Assembly: GCA_964504135.1 (NCBI GenBank)
Contig: CAZDCW010000018.1
Location: 1 to 26,484, forward strand
DNA from: JACPTG01 sp964504135
Lineage (GTDB): Archaea; Nanobdellota; Nanobdellia; Woesearchaeales; UBA10216
Reading direction: 5' to 3'
Length of the DNA: 26,484 bases
Shown here: in pieces, positions 1 through 7,644 of the stretch
Numbering within the stretch: position 1 is the stretch's first letter
Layout of the letters: each line of letters opens with the position of its first letter
Notes under the pieces: model-generated
Told to the model about the DNA's origin: nothing
The model's database searches: none
Seen by the model: the letters and a program-made list of their open reading frames with translations, nothing else
Position numbers and translations under genes: made by a program

Positions 1-68
1 AATAAACATGAAACGAATTAAACCATCGAGAGGAAATACTTTCAGGATAGCACACCCCACAGGCAGAT

Positions 69-86
69 GACAATATTTATATATCA
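69..86 (+). promoter_or_regulatory. TATA-like promoter of first gene
   Basis: The AT-rich block ATATTTATATAT is centred about 29 nt upstream of the ATG at 107. This spacing implies transcription starting at or next to the start codon (leaderless), and no Shine-Dalgarno-like sequence lies before the ATG. The first 68 bases hold no other feature I can support. Confidence 0.55.
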
Positions 87-106
87 ATCATTACTACTGG
101 CAAGTA

Positions 107-943
107 ATGTCTGTATTGCCTAATTCAAGGGAGCCATTTGGAAGGATGATTAGCAACTATGATGGCAGCCCTCTTGGTCTGGCTGAGATTGTGGCTATTC
201 ATAGCCTGCCTGGCTCGCCGCCTCATGATGACCATGGTGTTCCCTGGCAATCCTACGTTTCCAGGGTTTATTCGGTTGCAAGGCAGGCTGAAGGCCAGTT
301 TGACTTTCCAATCGATATACCTTCAATGGGCCCTCTTAAGGGTCCTGACCCGCATTACTCGCTTATCGCAGTAATTGCGCCATCCGGAGAGCATGCGCAC
401 GGAATTAAGATGGTCGGGTACTTAGGAATTGAGCAGATCACACTTGATGAGGGCTCCTTTCTCATATGGAACCCGGGGCCTGTTTTTGACCCCAGAAACA
501 GGACCCTCCTTTTGGAAGAATCCCCCCATTCTTTTTATGACGCATTGATTTTCTCAGCGCAGAGAATACTGTCACCCATAGCTGGAGAAGACCCGCTTAT
601 TGTCAGTGACGGAAGATGCAGCCTGACACCATACTCCCTTTCAAAATACGGGTTTTCACCCTTGCTTACAGACCTAAAAGTCCCAAGCCTAAGAAATCCA
701 TTTGACCAGATAGACGACCGTTATGAGCAGGTTACGCTGTATGTGAAGCCAGGAGAGAAGTATAGCCATGAGGCTGCTCCAAGCTCCCTGGTTGAGGCTT
801 TTGTCCTGAAATACCTTGATTTAGTCCAGGGCGTGAATGCCCAGACTATAATCTACCCTTATTTTGCGCAGGCCGCCAGGCTGGCAAGACAGCAGGTCAG
901 GAAATTGGCATCTCCAAAGAGAAGGGGCCGGGCAGCCATCTGA
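107..943 (+). CDS. Hypothetical protein, 278 aa
   Basis: I do not recognise this family. The product is soluble-looking, with no signal peptide or clear membrane span. It is rich in Pro and aromatic residues in its first two thirds and ends in a basic tail (QQVRKLASPKRRGRAAI). The ATG at 107 fits a leaderless start behind the TATA box at about 78. The reading frame is open throughout and its composition resembles that of its neighbours, so it is probably a real gene. Its 3' end overlaps the convergent methyltransferase-kinase gene by 47 nt (897-943), which is unusually long for a convergent pair. No function is proposed. Confidence 0.7.
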   Translation: MSVLPNSREPFGRMISNYDGSPLGLAEIVAIHSLPGSPPHDDHGVPWQSYVSRVYSVARQAEGQFDFPIDIPSMGPLKGPDPHYSLIAVIAPSGEHAHGIKMVGYLGIEQITLDEGSFLIWNPGPVFDPRNRTLLLEESPHSFYDALIFSAQRILSPIAGEDPLIVSDGRCSLTPYSLSKYGFSPLLTDLKVPSLRNPFDQIDDRYEQVTLYVKPGEKYSHEAAPSSLVEAFVLKYLDLVQGVNAQTIIYPYFAQAARLARQQVRKLASPKRRGRAAI

Positions 944-2072
944 AAACAGGCAGTTTCCCCTTTTTCCTGTATTCCCGCGCAGCTTCCCTGGCCACATCAG
1001 GGGCAATCATGATTCCTTTATCCTGAAGCAGCGAGTGCATTCTTGTGGATGCAATAAACTGCAGGAACTGCGTGACATTCTTTGGCTTTCTCGCCTTTTT
1101 ACACCTTTCAAAATCTATCATCACGGGCTTGGTTCCATCCACAAGAATGTGCTTGACAGGGTGATGCATTTCCTGCTTGTTCACGCCCAAGGCGTCCATG
1201 ACCAGGCACTGCTGGAGAATCCTGCGCAGGACTGCCAGGACAGCCTCCTTTCTGGCTGTTTCCATGTATTTCAGAATTGGAATGCCATCCACATAATCAT
1301 ACGCGATAATGTCCTTTTTGGCCCAGAGCAGCCTTGGGCCTATATGCATTTTGTTGAGCCTTTTCAGCCATTTTGCCTCATTCGCGATAAATCCCCTGGC
1401 GGCAGTATCATTTCTGGCCGCCTTGACTGCAATCTTCCTCCTGCCCCTGCTTCCGGTAAATACAACTGACCTATGGCCCTTAGCCAGCAGCCTTACGTCC
1501 TTTATTCCCTTTGACTCAAGTTGCCGGAGCAGGCTGGACTTGTAAATCCTGTACACATACAGCCGCTCGAAAAAAAGCGGAGTTGATGAAACGATGTCAT
1601 ACTCATAGCAGCAGTCAGCAATGGCCTTTTCCACATTTCCCTTGCCTGTCAGGGTGCTGAACAGCAGTAGGATACTGCCAGAGGCGCTCAGGTAGTCATT
1701 GCTCGCGCAAAGAAACCTCTGAATGGTCTCATGGCCTTTCCTGCCGCCGTAAATGGCCGCATCCTTAACTCCCTTATCCTGCGGCAGGTATGGGGGGTTG
1801 AATATTATTGTGTCGTATTTCAGCCTTGGGACTTTGCTGAAAAGGTCGCTTTGGAGGAACCTTATGCCGAGGCCTGATGCTGCCCTTTTTGCCGCCTTTA
1901 GGGCTGACTGGCTTATATCGGCGGCTGTTGCGCTGCTGACCTGCCCTTTCCTGGCTGCGGCTATCGCAAGGAGCCCGCTGCCTGTGCCTATGTCAAGCAC
2001 ATTGCCTTTTGCGAATTCATTGACAGCCGCGAGCATAAGATAGCTGTCTTCCCTTGGCTGGTACACTCGCAT
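897..2072 (-). CDS. HemK2/Mtq2-like methyltransferase fused to a Ser/Thr-kinase-like domain
   Basis: Two domains are visible in 391 residues. Residues 1-180 are a class I SAM-dependent methyltransferase: the glycine-rich SAM loop DIGTGSG is at 27-33 and the NPPY motif of N5-glutamine methyltransferases at 92-95. The family methylates the GGQ glutamine of release factors, and the short form resembles archaeal HemK2. Residues about 190-375 look like the archaeal predicted Ser/Thr kinase family COG2112: ATP-lysine K217 (IAVKAAR), alpha-C glutamate E232, a catalytic-loop analogue HHPVKHILV at 303-311, and the DFG-equivalent IDFE with D320. No frameshift or stop separates the halves. The substrate of the kinase half is unknown. 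The ATG lies about 26 nt from a TATA box shared with the divergent gene at 2140, consistent with a leaderless start. Confidence 0.85.
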   Translation of the reverse strand: MRVYQPREDSYLMLAAVNEFAKGNVLDIGTGSGLLAIAAARKGQVSSATAADISQSALKAAKRAASGLGIRFLQSDLFSKVPRLKYDTIIFNPPYLPQDKGVKDAAIYGGRKGHETIQRFLCASNDYLSASGSILLLFSTLTGKGNVEKAIADCCYEYDIVSSTPLFFERLYVYRIYKSSLLRQLESKGIKDVRLLAKGHRSVVFTGSRGRRKIAVKAARNDTAARGFIANEAKWLKRLNKMHIGPRLLWAKKDIIAYDYVDGIPILKYMETARKEAVLAVLRRILQQCLVMDALGVNKQEMHHPVKHILVDGTKPVMIDFERCKKARKPKNVTQFLQFIASTRMHSLLQDKGIMIAPDVAREAAREYRKKGKLPVFRWLPGPFSLEMPIS

Positions 2073-2091
2073 ACCTGCCAGGGCCCAGGAA

Positions 2092-2120
2092 AACTTTAAA
2101 TAGCTTTACATTTTTTGTAA
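2092..2120. promoter_or_regulatory. Shared TATA box and TTACA-N5-TGTAA inverted repeat
   Basis: The block CTTTAAATAG (about 2093-2103) reads as a TATA-like element on both strands. It lies about 26 nt from the start of the minus-strand methyltransferase-kinase gene and about 42 nt from the plus-strand gene at 2140. Directly downstream on + is a perfect inverted repeat, TTACA (2106-2110), five T, TGTAA (2116-2120). It sits where a repressor would block transcription into the copper module. Its resemblance to bacterial cop boxes (TACA-N2-TGTA) is only approximate, so the operator role is inferred. Confidence 0.45.
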
Positions 2121-2139
2121 CATAAAGGGTTGGTTGCTT

Positions 2140-2832
2140 ATGGCTGAAGGCTGGCGCGGATTCTTTACTGGACTGACAGGCCAAAGGCATGCCCTGGAAC
2201 ACAGGGCAGTCATCTACAGTCTGGTCATCCTTGGCGTTCTTGGCCTGCTGCAATTCAGCGCATACCTGGTGTTCCCAAACCTTGCCTCTTACTGGGTCTG
2301 GCTTATCTACATTGACTTGGCGGTAATCAGCATTGGAGCCGCAGCCTGGCACGTAGCGTCGCACAAGGGCGGCTTGGCCTGCATGCCTGGAATGATGGTA
2401 GGCATGACTTTTGGAATGCAGACAGGGCTTATGGTGGGAGCTATAGTTGCTGCAAACAACGGCCTCATCGTTGGCGCCTTCGCCGGCATGATTTCAGGAA
2501 TGGCAGCAGGCGTTTACAATGGAAGGGATTTTGGCATGATGGGCATAATGGAAGGGCTTATGGCAGGCATGATGAACGGGATAATGGGGGCGATGATTGG
2601 CATCATGTTTTTCTTTGACAATATCCTGCTATTCATGCCCTTTTTCATCGCGGCAAACCTCATAATCATGTGGGGGCTTTCGCTTCTGGTTTTTGAGCAG
2701 CACTCAGGCCAGGAGAAGAAGCCTGCGCCGTTTGCAGGTCTCCTGATTTTCTGCATTGCGGCCTCTGCGCTGTTGGCTGCGTTGATTGTGGCCGGGCCGC
2801 GAACAGGATTTGCAGGGGTGATAGCAAGGTGA
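2140..2832 (+). CDS. Met/Gly-rich multi-pass membrane protein of copper module
   Basis: This is a 230-residue integral membrane protein with about six or seven hydrophobic spans. The central third (about residues 75-160) is packed with Met and Gly (runs such as GMMVGMTFGMQ and GLMAGMMNGIMGAM). Methionine clusters of this kind bind or conduct Cu(I) in known copper transporters. I recall similar proteins beside cupredoxins and copper ATPases in other prokaryotes, but give no family name. The ATG at 2140 is chosen over the TTG six bases upstream. The stop overlaps the GTG start of the cupredoxin gene by 4 nt, implying translational coupling. Function as a copper channel or chaperone membrane component is inferred. 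Confidence 0.75.
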   Translation: MAEGWRGFFTGLTGQRHALEHRAVIYSLVILGVLGLLQFSAYLVFPNLASYWVWLIYIDLAVISIGAAAWHVASHKGGLACMPGMMVGMTFGMQTGLMVGAIVAANNGLIVGAFAGMISGMAAGVYNGRDFGMMGIMEGLMAGMMNGIMGAMIGIMFFFDNILLFMPFFIAANLIIMWGLSLLVFEQHSGQEKKPAPFAGLLIFCIAASALLAALIVAGPRTGFAGVIAR

Positions 2833-3200
2833 GAAACGCGGCGCTACTGGCTGTTCTGCTCTTGACTTTGTCCGGATGCTCGCAGCAGGAGGCATCCAGC
2901 GCGCCCCAGATTTCAGGAGAGACTGTCCTGGCTGACGGAGTCCAGCATGTCAGGCTAAGCTGGGGCAAATTCAACTATGAGCCTGCTGTAATCACAGTAA
3001 AAAAGGATGTGCCTGTAAGGATTGAGGCTGACATGCAGAGGATTACAGGCTGCTTCAGGTCTTTTGTTGTTCCTGAGCTTGGAGTAAGCGGCCAGTTCAC
3101 AGAGGAAAACAACGCTGTGGAGTTCACCCCGGCCAAATCAGGGGAATTTGCATTTACCTGCACAATGGGCATGGGGAAAGGCAAGCTTCTTGTAAGGTGA
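2829..3200 (+). CDS. Cupredoxin-like lipoprotein
   Basis: The 123-residue product starts with a lipoprotein signal peptide and lipobox (LSGC, Cys at 17). The mature part has the beta-rich pattern of a small cupredoxin domain: an early strand WGKFNYEPAVITVKKDVPVRIEAD, a central region with Cys (ITGCFRSFVVPELG), and the C-terminal FTCTMGMGKGKLLV with Cys and Met where copper ligands normally lie. It should be anchored to the outside of the membrane and bind copper, probably Cu(I) given the Cys/Met ligands. The GTG start overlaps the preceding stop by 4 nt, with GGGGTGAT upstream as ribosome-binding site. It sits between two membrane proteins in one transcript. Confidence 0.8.
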   Translation: MRNAALLAVLLLTLSGCSQQEASSAPQISGETVLADGVQHVRLSWGKFNYEPAVITVKKDVPVRIEADMQRITGCFRSFVVPELGVSGQFTEENNAVEFTPAKSGEFAFTCTMGMGKGKLLVR

Positions 3201-3682
3201 TGGAAATGAAAGAATCGTTCAGAGGGCCATACATTGGCTTTTCACTTGCCATCGCGGCCACGTATTTTGTGCTCAATGTTTACTTTTCAGGCTTTTACAA
3301 GACCCTGCTTTACCTACCTGTTTATGCTGACACAGTTAACTGGGCTTCGCTGCTGCTGGGAACCTCACTGTCAGCGGCAATCGCCCTCCTTGTGGGGCTT
3401 AACTCCGTCCTCGCATACAGGCACTTCAGGCTTGGGAAGAATGCAGTGAAAGGCGGCGCTGCTGCAGGTCTCGGGTCAGTTGGAGGAATGGCAGCCGGGG
3501 TATGCACGGCATGCGGCGGCGGACTGGCTATGTCAGCACTTTCAGCCGCAGGACTTTCAGTGAGCCTGGCTTCGCTGCCGCTAAAAGGGCTGGAGGTGCA
3601 ACTCCTGACTTTAGGCGTACTGGCAGGCGGCTTCTATATGGCCTCCAAAAGGCAATGTGAATCCCTCAGCCAGGCAGCTTGA
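3200..3682 (+). CDS. Small membrane protein with CTACGGG motif
   Basis: About 160 residues with four hydrophobic spans. A Gly-rich loop contains VCTACGGG (Cys near residues 102 and 105), a CxxC motif placed at a membrane helix much as in MerT-like metal transporters, although overall I cannot assign it to MerT. A role in moving copper across the membrane is inferred from its position after the cupredoxin. The start could be ATG 3200, overlapping the previous stop, or ATG 3206, which is better spaced from AAGGTGA at 3194-3200. The last 17 nt overlap the convergent small gene at 3666-3830. Confidence 0.7.
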   Translation: MEMKESFRGPYIGFSLAIAATYFVLNVYFSGFYKTLLYLPVYADTVNWASLLLGTSLSAAIALLVGLNSVLAYRHFRLGKNAVKGGAAAGLGSVGGMAAGVCTACGGGLAMSALSAAGLSVSLASLPLKGLEVQLLTLGVLAGGFYMASKRQCESLSQAA

Positions 3683-3830
3683 CAGCCTTGGCTGTAATCT
3701 CAAGGTTGCAGCTGTTATTAGCCCTGCACCATGCCTCGCACTTATCAGCGAGCTTTTTGCTTTCGTAGGCGAAACTGCACTCACTGCACGTATAGTAAGC
3801 CCTGCCATTTACAATTTTTTTGGATGCCAT
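3666..3830 (-). CDS. 54-aa Cys-rich (zinc-ribbon-like) protein downstream of copA
   Basis: This short gene is easily missed. It encodes a 54-residue protein beginning MASKKIVNGRAYYTCSECSF. The Cys pattern is CxxC (15, 18), then CEAWC (31, 35) and SCNLEIT (Cys 41), giving five Cys. I recall small archaeal proteins with this CxxCGF...CExWC...SCNLEIT layout, but their function is not known to me. The ribosome-binding site GAGGTGA overlaps the stop codon of the copper ATPase and ends 5 nt before the ATG, so the gene is almost certainly the last of that operon. A metal-binding or chaperone role is inferred. Confidence 0.75.
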   Translation of the reverse strand: MASKKIVNGRAYYTCSECSFAYESKKLADKCEAWCRANNSCNLEITAKAVKLPG

Positions 3831-3835
3831 TTTTG

Positions 3836-6268
3836 TCACCTCATTCTGAAATTCCTCATAAGAAGCGTGTTGCCTACAACGCTTACTGAGCTGAAGGCCA
3901 TCGCAGCGCCGGCTATCACCGGATTAAGGAGGAACCCTGTGAACGGGAAAAGAAGCCCTGCTGCTATGGGAATACCCGCGGTGTTATAGGCGAACGCCCA
4001 GAAGAGGTTCTGCCTTATCTTGCGCAGCGTGTAGGCGCTGAGCTTCATCGCCTTTGGAATGTCCAGCGGGTCGCTCTTCACCAGGATTATGTCGCCTGTC
4101 TCAATGGCCACGTCTGTCCCTGAGCCGATGGCTATGCCCACATCTGCGGCAGCCAGGGCAGGGGCGTCGTTAATCCCGTCGCCGACCATCGCCACCTTTC
4201 CCTTTTCCCTAAGCTTCCTGATTTCCTTCTCCTTGTCCTCAGGAAGCACTTCTGCCAGCACCCTTCCTATCCCAAGCTGCCCTGCGACGGCCTCAGCAGT
4301 CCTCCTGTTATCGCCGGTTATCATTATCACTTCCTTACCCATCTTCCGAAGCTCTGCAACCGCCTGCTTCGACGTTTCCCTGGCAGTGTCAGCTACTGCT
4401 ATCAATCCCAGCAGTCCTTTGCCTGAAGCCACAATCATCACTGTTTTGCCCTCTCCCTCCAACTTAGCAACTGCCTGGACGGCCACCGCAATGTTAACCT
4501 TCATCTGCTCCATCAGCTTCCTGTTGCCCAGCAAAACCTTTTTCCCTGTGACGGTGGCCTCTATGCCTTTCCCGGGATGCGCCCTGAAGTTGGCGGCCTC
4601 AGTTAGCCTTAGTTTTCTTCCCTTTGCAGCACTCACTATTGCCTCTGCCAGCGGATGCTCTGATTTCTTTTCAGCCGCTGCAGCTGCGGCAAGAAGCTCA
4701 TTTTCGCCGCCGACCACGGCAATTATATCTGTCACCTCTGGCTTGCCCTTGCTCAGCGTGCCTGTCTTGTCGAAAACGATTATATCCACCCTGTTAGCCT
4801 GCTGAAGCGCCTCTGCATTCTTGAATAGTATGCCATGCTGCGCCCCCAAGCCGGTGCCCACCATTATTGCCGTCGGCGTTGCAAGCCCCATAGCGCATGG
4901 GCATGCAATTATCAGGACTGCAATGAAAACAGTCAGGCTGAACGCCACGCCGTACCCGAGCAACAGCCATGCTGCGGCTGAGATTATGGCAATGGCTGCA
5001 ACAGCAGGCACGAAATAAGCGGAAATGCTGTCTGCAAGCTTCTGAATCGGAGCCTTGCTTGCCTGCGCCTCCTCCACGAGCCTTATTATCTGGGCCAGCA
5101 GGGTATCCTTTCCAACCTTTGTGGCCCTGAAAATGAAGCTCCCTGTCTTGTTTATCGTCCCGCCTATAACCCTGCTGCCTTTTGATTTCTCCACAGGTAT
5201 GCTTTCGCCAGTCACCATTGACTCGTCAACAGAAGAATGCCCCTCGACGATAACCCCGTCCACAGCAACCTTCTGGCCTGGCTTTACAATCACGAGGTCG
5301 CCCTCAGCCACTTTCTCCACAGATATTTCAAGCTCCTTCCCGCCTCTTTTTACCAACGCGGTTTTTGGCTGCAGCCCCAGCAGCTTCTTAATCGCCTCAG
5401 AAGTCCTGCCCTTTGCAACAGCCTCAAGATACTTCCCAAGGAGTATGAACATCAGGAGCAGGCCAGCAATCTCAAAGTAAAGGCCATGCGCGCCTGCCCT
5501 CCCTGTAAGCATCAAGTGCATAACCACCAGGCTGTAAATATACGCCGCGCCAGTGCCAACCGCTATCAAAGTATCCATATTCGCAGTCCTTCCCCATAAA
5601 ACCGCGCGAATGCCCCTCACGAAGAAATCCCTGCTAATAATCATAATCGGGGTTGCAAGAAGAAACTGGATTACAGCCGATTCCCGCTCGCCAATGGGCA
5701 TAGGAAGACCTACTGTATGGGCCATGGCGAGGTATGCAAGCGGCAACGCAAGGGCGAGGCTCGCAAGGAATTTAACCTTCAGCTCACTTATCTCACTCTC
5801 CCTCTCAGCCTTCTCACGGTCAACACTCTCCTCAGCGTATTCCTCAGGCTGATATCCGGCATTTATGACTGCCTTCTTAATTGCCTCAATTCCAATCACT
5901 GCAGGGTCATATTTGACTTTTGCCTTCATCGCAGCATAGCTTGTCCCAGCAGAGCTTACTCCTTTCAGCCTGCTGACTGCGTTCTTCACAATCATGGCGC
6001 AGTGCTCGGAGTCCATGCCCCTGACTTTGAGGGTTACTTCCTTTTCTGCACCGTTGTCGGCGGGCTCTGCCTTATACCCTGCCTTTTCCACTGCATTCAC
6101 AAGCTCATCCTTTCCTGCTGCCCTCTCATCGTACTCGACAAGCGCCTTTTCGCTGGCAAAATTGACATTTGCACCTGTTACTCCCGCTGTTCCCCTCAGC
6201 GACTTCTCTATCGTCGCTGCGCAGCTTGCGCAGTGCATCCCCCTGATTTTCAGCAACGCCTTCGCCAT
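3836..6268 (-). CDS. copA: Cu+-exporting P1B-type ATPase CopA
   Basis: An 810-residue copper-transporting P-type ATPase, full length for the family. Two N-terminal heavy-metal-associated domains are present. The first has an intact GMHCASC (10-16); the second is degenerate, GMDSEHC (84-90), with Ser in place of the first Cys. The core shows the CPC membrane motif (about 455-457), phosphorylation site DKTGT (about 499), the HP dipeptide of the nucleotide domain, TGDN and GDGINDAP. The last helices contain YN and MAFSSVSVVGN, the pattern of Cu+-selective (P1B-1) pumps. It should export Cu+ from the cytoplasm. It follows the nucleotidyltransferase-fold gene by 1 nt, with GAGGT upstream of the ATG, so it is translated as part of the six-gene operon. 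Confidence 0.95.
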   Translation of the reverse strand: MAKALLKIRGMHCASCAATIEKSLRGTAGVTGANVNFASEKALVEYDERAAGKDELVNAVEKAGYKAEPADNGAEKEVTLKVRGMDSEHCAMIVKNAVSRLKGVSSAGTSYAAMKAKVKYDPAVIGIEAIKKAVINAGYQPEEYAEESVDREKAERESEISELKVKFLASLALALPLAYLAMAHTVGLPMPIGERESAVIQFLLATPIMIISRDFFVRGIRAVLWGRTANMDTLIAVGTGAAYIYSLVVMHLMLTGRAGAHGLYFEIAGLLLMFILLGKYLEAVAKGRTSEAIKKLLGLQPKTALVKRGGKELEISVEKVAEGDLVIVKPGQKVAVDGVIVEGHSSVDESMVTGESIPVEKSKGSRVIGGTINKTGSFIFRATKVGKDTLLAQIIRLVEEAQASKAPIQKLADSISAYFVPAVAAIAIISAAAWLLLGYGVAFSLTVFIAVLIIACPCAMGLATPTAIMVGTGLGAQHGILFKNAEALQQANRVDIIVFDKTGTLSKGKPEVTDIIAVVGGENELLAAAAAAEKKSEHPLAEAIVSAAKGRKLRLTEAANFRAHPGKGIEATVTGKKVLLGNRKLMEQMKVNIAVAVQAVAKLEGEGKTVMIVASGKGLLGLIAVADTARETSKQAVAELRKMGKEVIMITGDNRRTAEAVAGQLGIGRVLAEVLPEDKEKEIRKLREKGKVAMVGDGINDAPALAAADVGIAIGSGTDVAIETGDIILVKSDPLDIPKAMKLSAYTLRKIRQNLFWAFAYNTAGIPIAAGLLFPFTGFLLNPVIAGAAMAFSSVSVVGNTLLMRNFRMR

Positions 6269-6269
6269 A

Positions 6270-6929
6270 TTACCAGACCTCGTATTTTTTTCCTAAAAGC
6301 ACCCTTATACCCCCATACAGGTTGTAGAGGAGCGAAAAAATTGCGTAAAGGTAAGGGACATCAACGCCAAGCAGCCTGACTTTTACTGTGCCAAGGCCTG
6401 CGCTGGCAAAATCCCTGCCAAGCCGCTTCATCAGCACAGACCGGTCAAGCCCCCTTTTAGGGTTCAAGCCTGAAATTTTCACACCTGCCAGCACGGCTGA
6501 AGGAGGCACTCCGATAATTTCGTATCCCAGCAGCCTGTACGTGGTTGGCTTAACGCATTCTTCAGATGCCTTCAACTCCATGCCTTTGGCAAGCTGGGCT
6601 GTGAAGGCCTCCTGGCTGAAATTGCCGAACAGGATAATCGTGATGGGCACATAGTTTTCCCTTCTTGCCTCGGTCCACCTGAAGCCAGCCTTCTGCTTCC
6701 GGACAATCCTAAACCCTTCGCGCCTCAGCAGCCGCATAATCCTGTCTTTGTCCTTCTGGGGCGCAATCATGTCCACGTCTCCAATTTTCCTGTACAGCCC
6801 CCCATTTATTGCGGCTGCAAGGACAGAGCCAAGAGCCCTGTATTCTATGCCCTGCCTGTTGAAAACCCTGGTTATGGCCTTTAGGGTATTTGCTACACAG
6901 GCTGAGTTGTACATTTCTGGAACGCTCAT
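6270..6929 (-). CDS. Nucleotidyltransferase-fold protein inside copper operon
   Basis: The 219-residue protein has a nucleotidyltransferase signature near the N terminus: ALGSVLAAAINGGLYRKIGDVD (32-53), with the GS pair at 34-35 and the metal-binding DxD at 51-53. The rest is less typical, with a basic middle and a hydrophobic C-terminal segment (VPYLYAIFSLLYNLYGGI) that could touch the membrane. The catalytic residues appear intact, so it may be active, but the substrate is unknown. It overlaps the DUF5676-like gene by 4 nt and ends 1 nt before copA, so it is locked into the operon. Why such an enzyme belongs to copper export is unclear. Confidence 0.7.
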   Translation of the reverse strand: MSVPEMYNSACVANTLKAITRVFNRQGIEYRALGSVLAAAINGGLYRKIGDVDMIAPQKDKDRIMRLLRREGFRIVRKQKAGFRWTEARRENYVPITIILFGNFSQEAFTAQLAKGMELKASEECVKPTTYRLLGYEIIGVPPSAVLAGVKISGLNPKRGLDRSVLMKRLGRDFASAGLGTVKVRLLGVDVPYLYAIFSLLYNLYGGIRVLLGKKYEVW

Positions 6930-7201
6930 CTGCCCAGCCTGCTGTAAGCAAAGGCATGCACTGCTCCCAGCAGATATCCGCCAACCAGCGTTATCACAGC
7001 TCCTGCAATTGCCTGAGCTGCAGTAACACCTGCTGTCATCAGCCTGCTGACGTCAAATGTATGGAACAGGCTGCTGGCAATGAACTGCATTGCTGCAGGC
7101 GGCAAAACAAGCACTGCAAAAAGGCACACCGCATACAGCGCGCCAAGGGTCACCGCAAGGCTCATGCCAGCCCTGTGCACGTCCATATTCATAGCTTTCA
7201 T
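6926..7201 (-). CDS. DUF5676-like two-helix membrane protein
   Basis: A 91-residue protein with two hydrophobic spans (about 14-38 and 61-86), a phenylalanine/histidine-containing loop (SLFHTFDVSRL) and a closing AFAYSRL. The layout matches the DUF5676 family, small membrane proteins often seen beside copper ATPases, as I recall. The start is supported by GGAGGTG placed 5 nt before the ATG and overlapping the end region of the lipoprotein gene. The 3' end overlaps the next gene by 4 nt. Molecular function is unknown; association with copper export is by context. Confidence 0.7.
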   Translation of the reverse strand: MKAMNMDVHRAGMSLAVTLGALYAVCLFAVLVLPPAAMQFIASSLFHTFDVSRLMTAGVTAAQAIAGAVITLVGGYLLGAVHAFAYSRLGR

Positions 7202-7215
7202 CTTTACACCTCCGC

Positions 7216-7644
7216 CTATTGCAAGGCCCAGCTGTAAATCCTCCTGTCTTCCTTCGGAATACCTGATATCATAATTGTGAACTCCTTACTCTTTCCGAGG
7301 TTAAACCTCATTATCCCTGAAGCATGGTGGCCTGAAAGCTGAGGCGCTGATTCAGGAAAAATTTCCCTGCCCCCTGCAACAAGCCTAACAGCCCGCCCCA
7401 GGTCATACTGGCTCAGGTCAACCGAATGCGTATTCGCGGCAACATCAACCTCAAGCAGGCCGTTAACAGGCTGCTTTGGAGTAAGCTCTATGAGCACGTC
7501 GCCATCGCCTGTGCTCCCAGTTGACTTTGCCTCCAGGCCTGCAGATTCAGCTGGTGGCGTTTCCTGCCTGGGAGGCTCAGTCGCAGCGCACCCGGCAATG
7601 AAAAGCAGGCTGAACAACAGCAACGCAGCAGCAGCCTTAAGCAT
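7216..7644 (-). CDS. Lipoprotein of copper operon
   Basis: A 142-residue protein with a lipoprotein signal peptide ending in FIAGC (lipobox Cys 19), a Pro/Glu/Ser/Thr-rich linker, and a beta-rich C-terminal domain (VLIELTPKQPVNGLLEVDVAAN ... HHASGIMRFNLGKSKEF). It should sit on the outer face of the membrane. The HH pair is the only obvious metal-ligand candidate. The start is fixed by a strong AGGAGG site (7651-7656) and overlaps the upstream gene by 8 nt. It may be an extracytoplasmic copper-binding partner of CopA, but I do not recognise the fold. Confidence 0.7.
   Translation of the reverse strand: MLKAAAALLLFSLLFIAGCAATEPPRQETPPAESAGLEAKSTGSTGDGDVLIELTPKQPVNGLLEVDVAANTHSVDLSQYDLGRAVRLVAGGREIFPESAPQLSGHHASGIMRFNLGKSKEFTIMISGIPKEDRRIYSWALQ

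Noticed and set aside
4059..4805. Long plus-strand open frame opposite copA
   Set aside because: It is the antisense shadow of the ATPase gene; the translation is Ser/Pro/Leu-rich low complexity.
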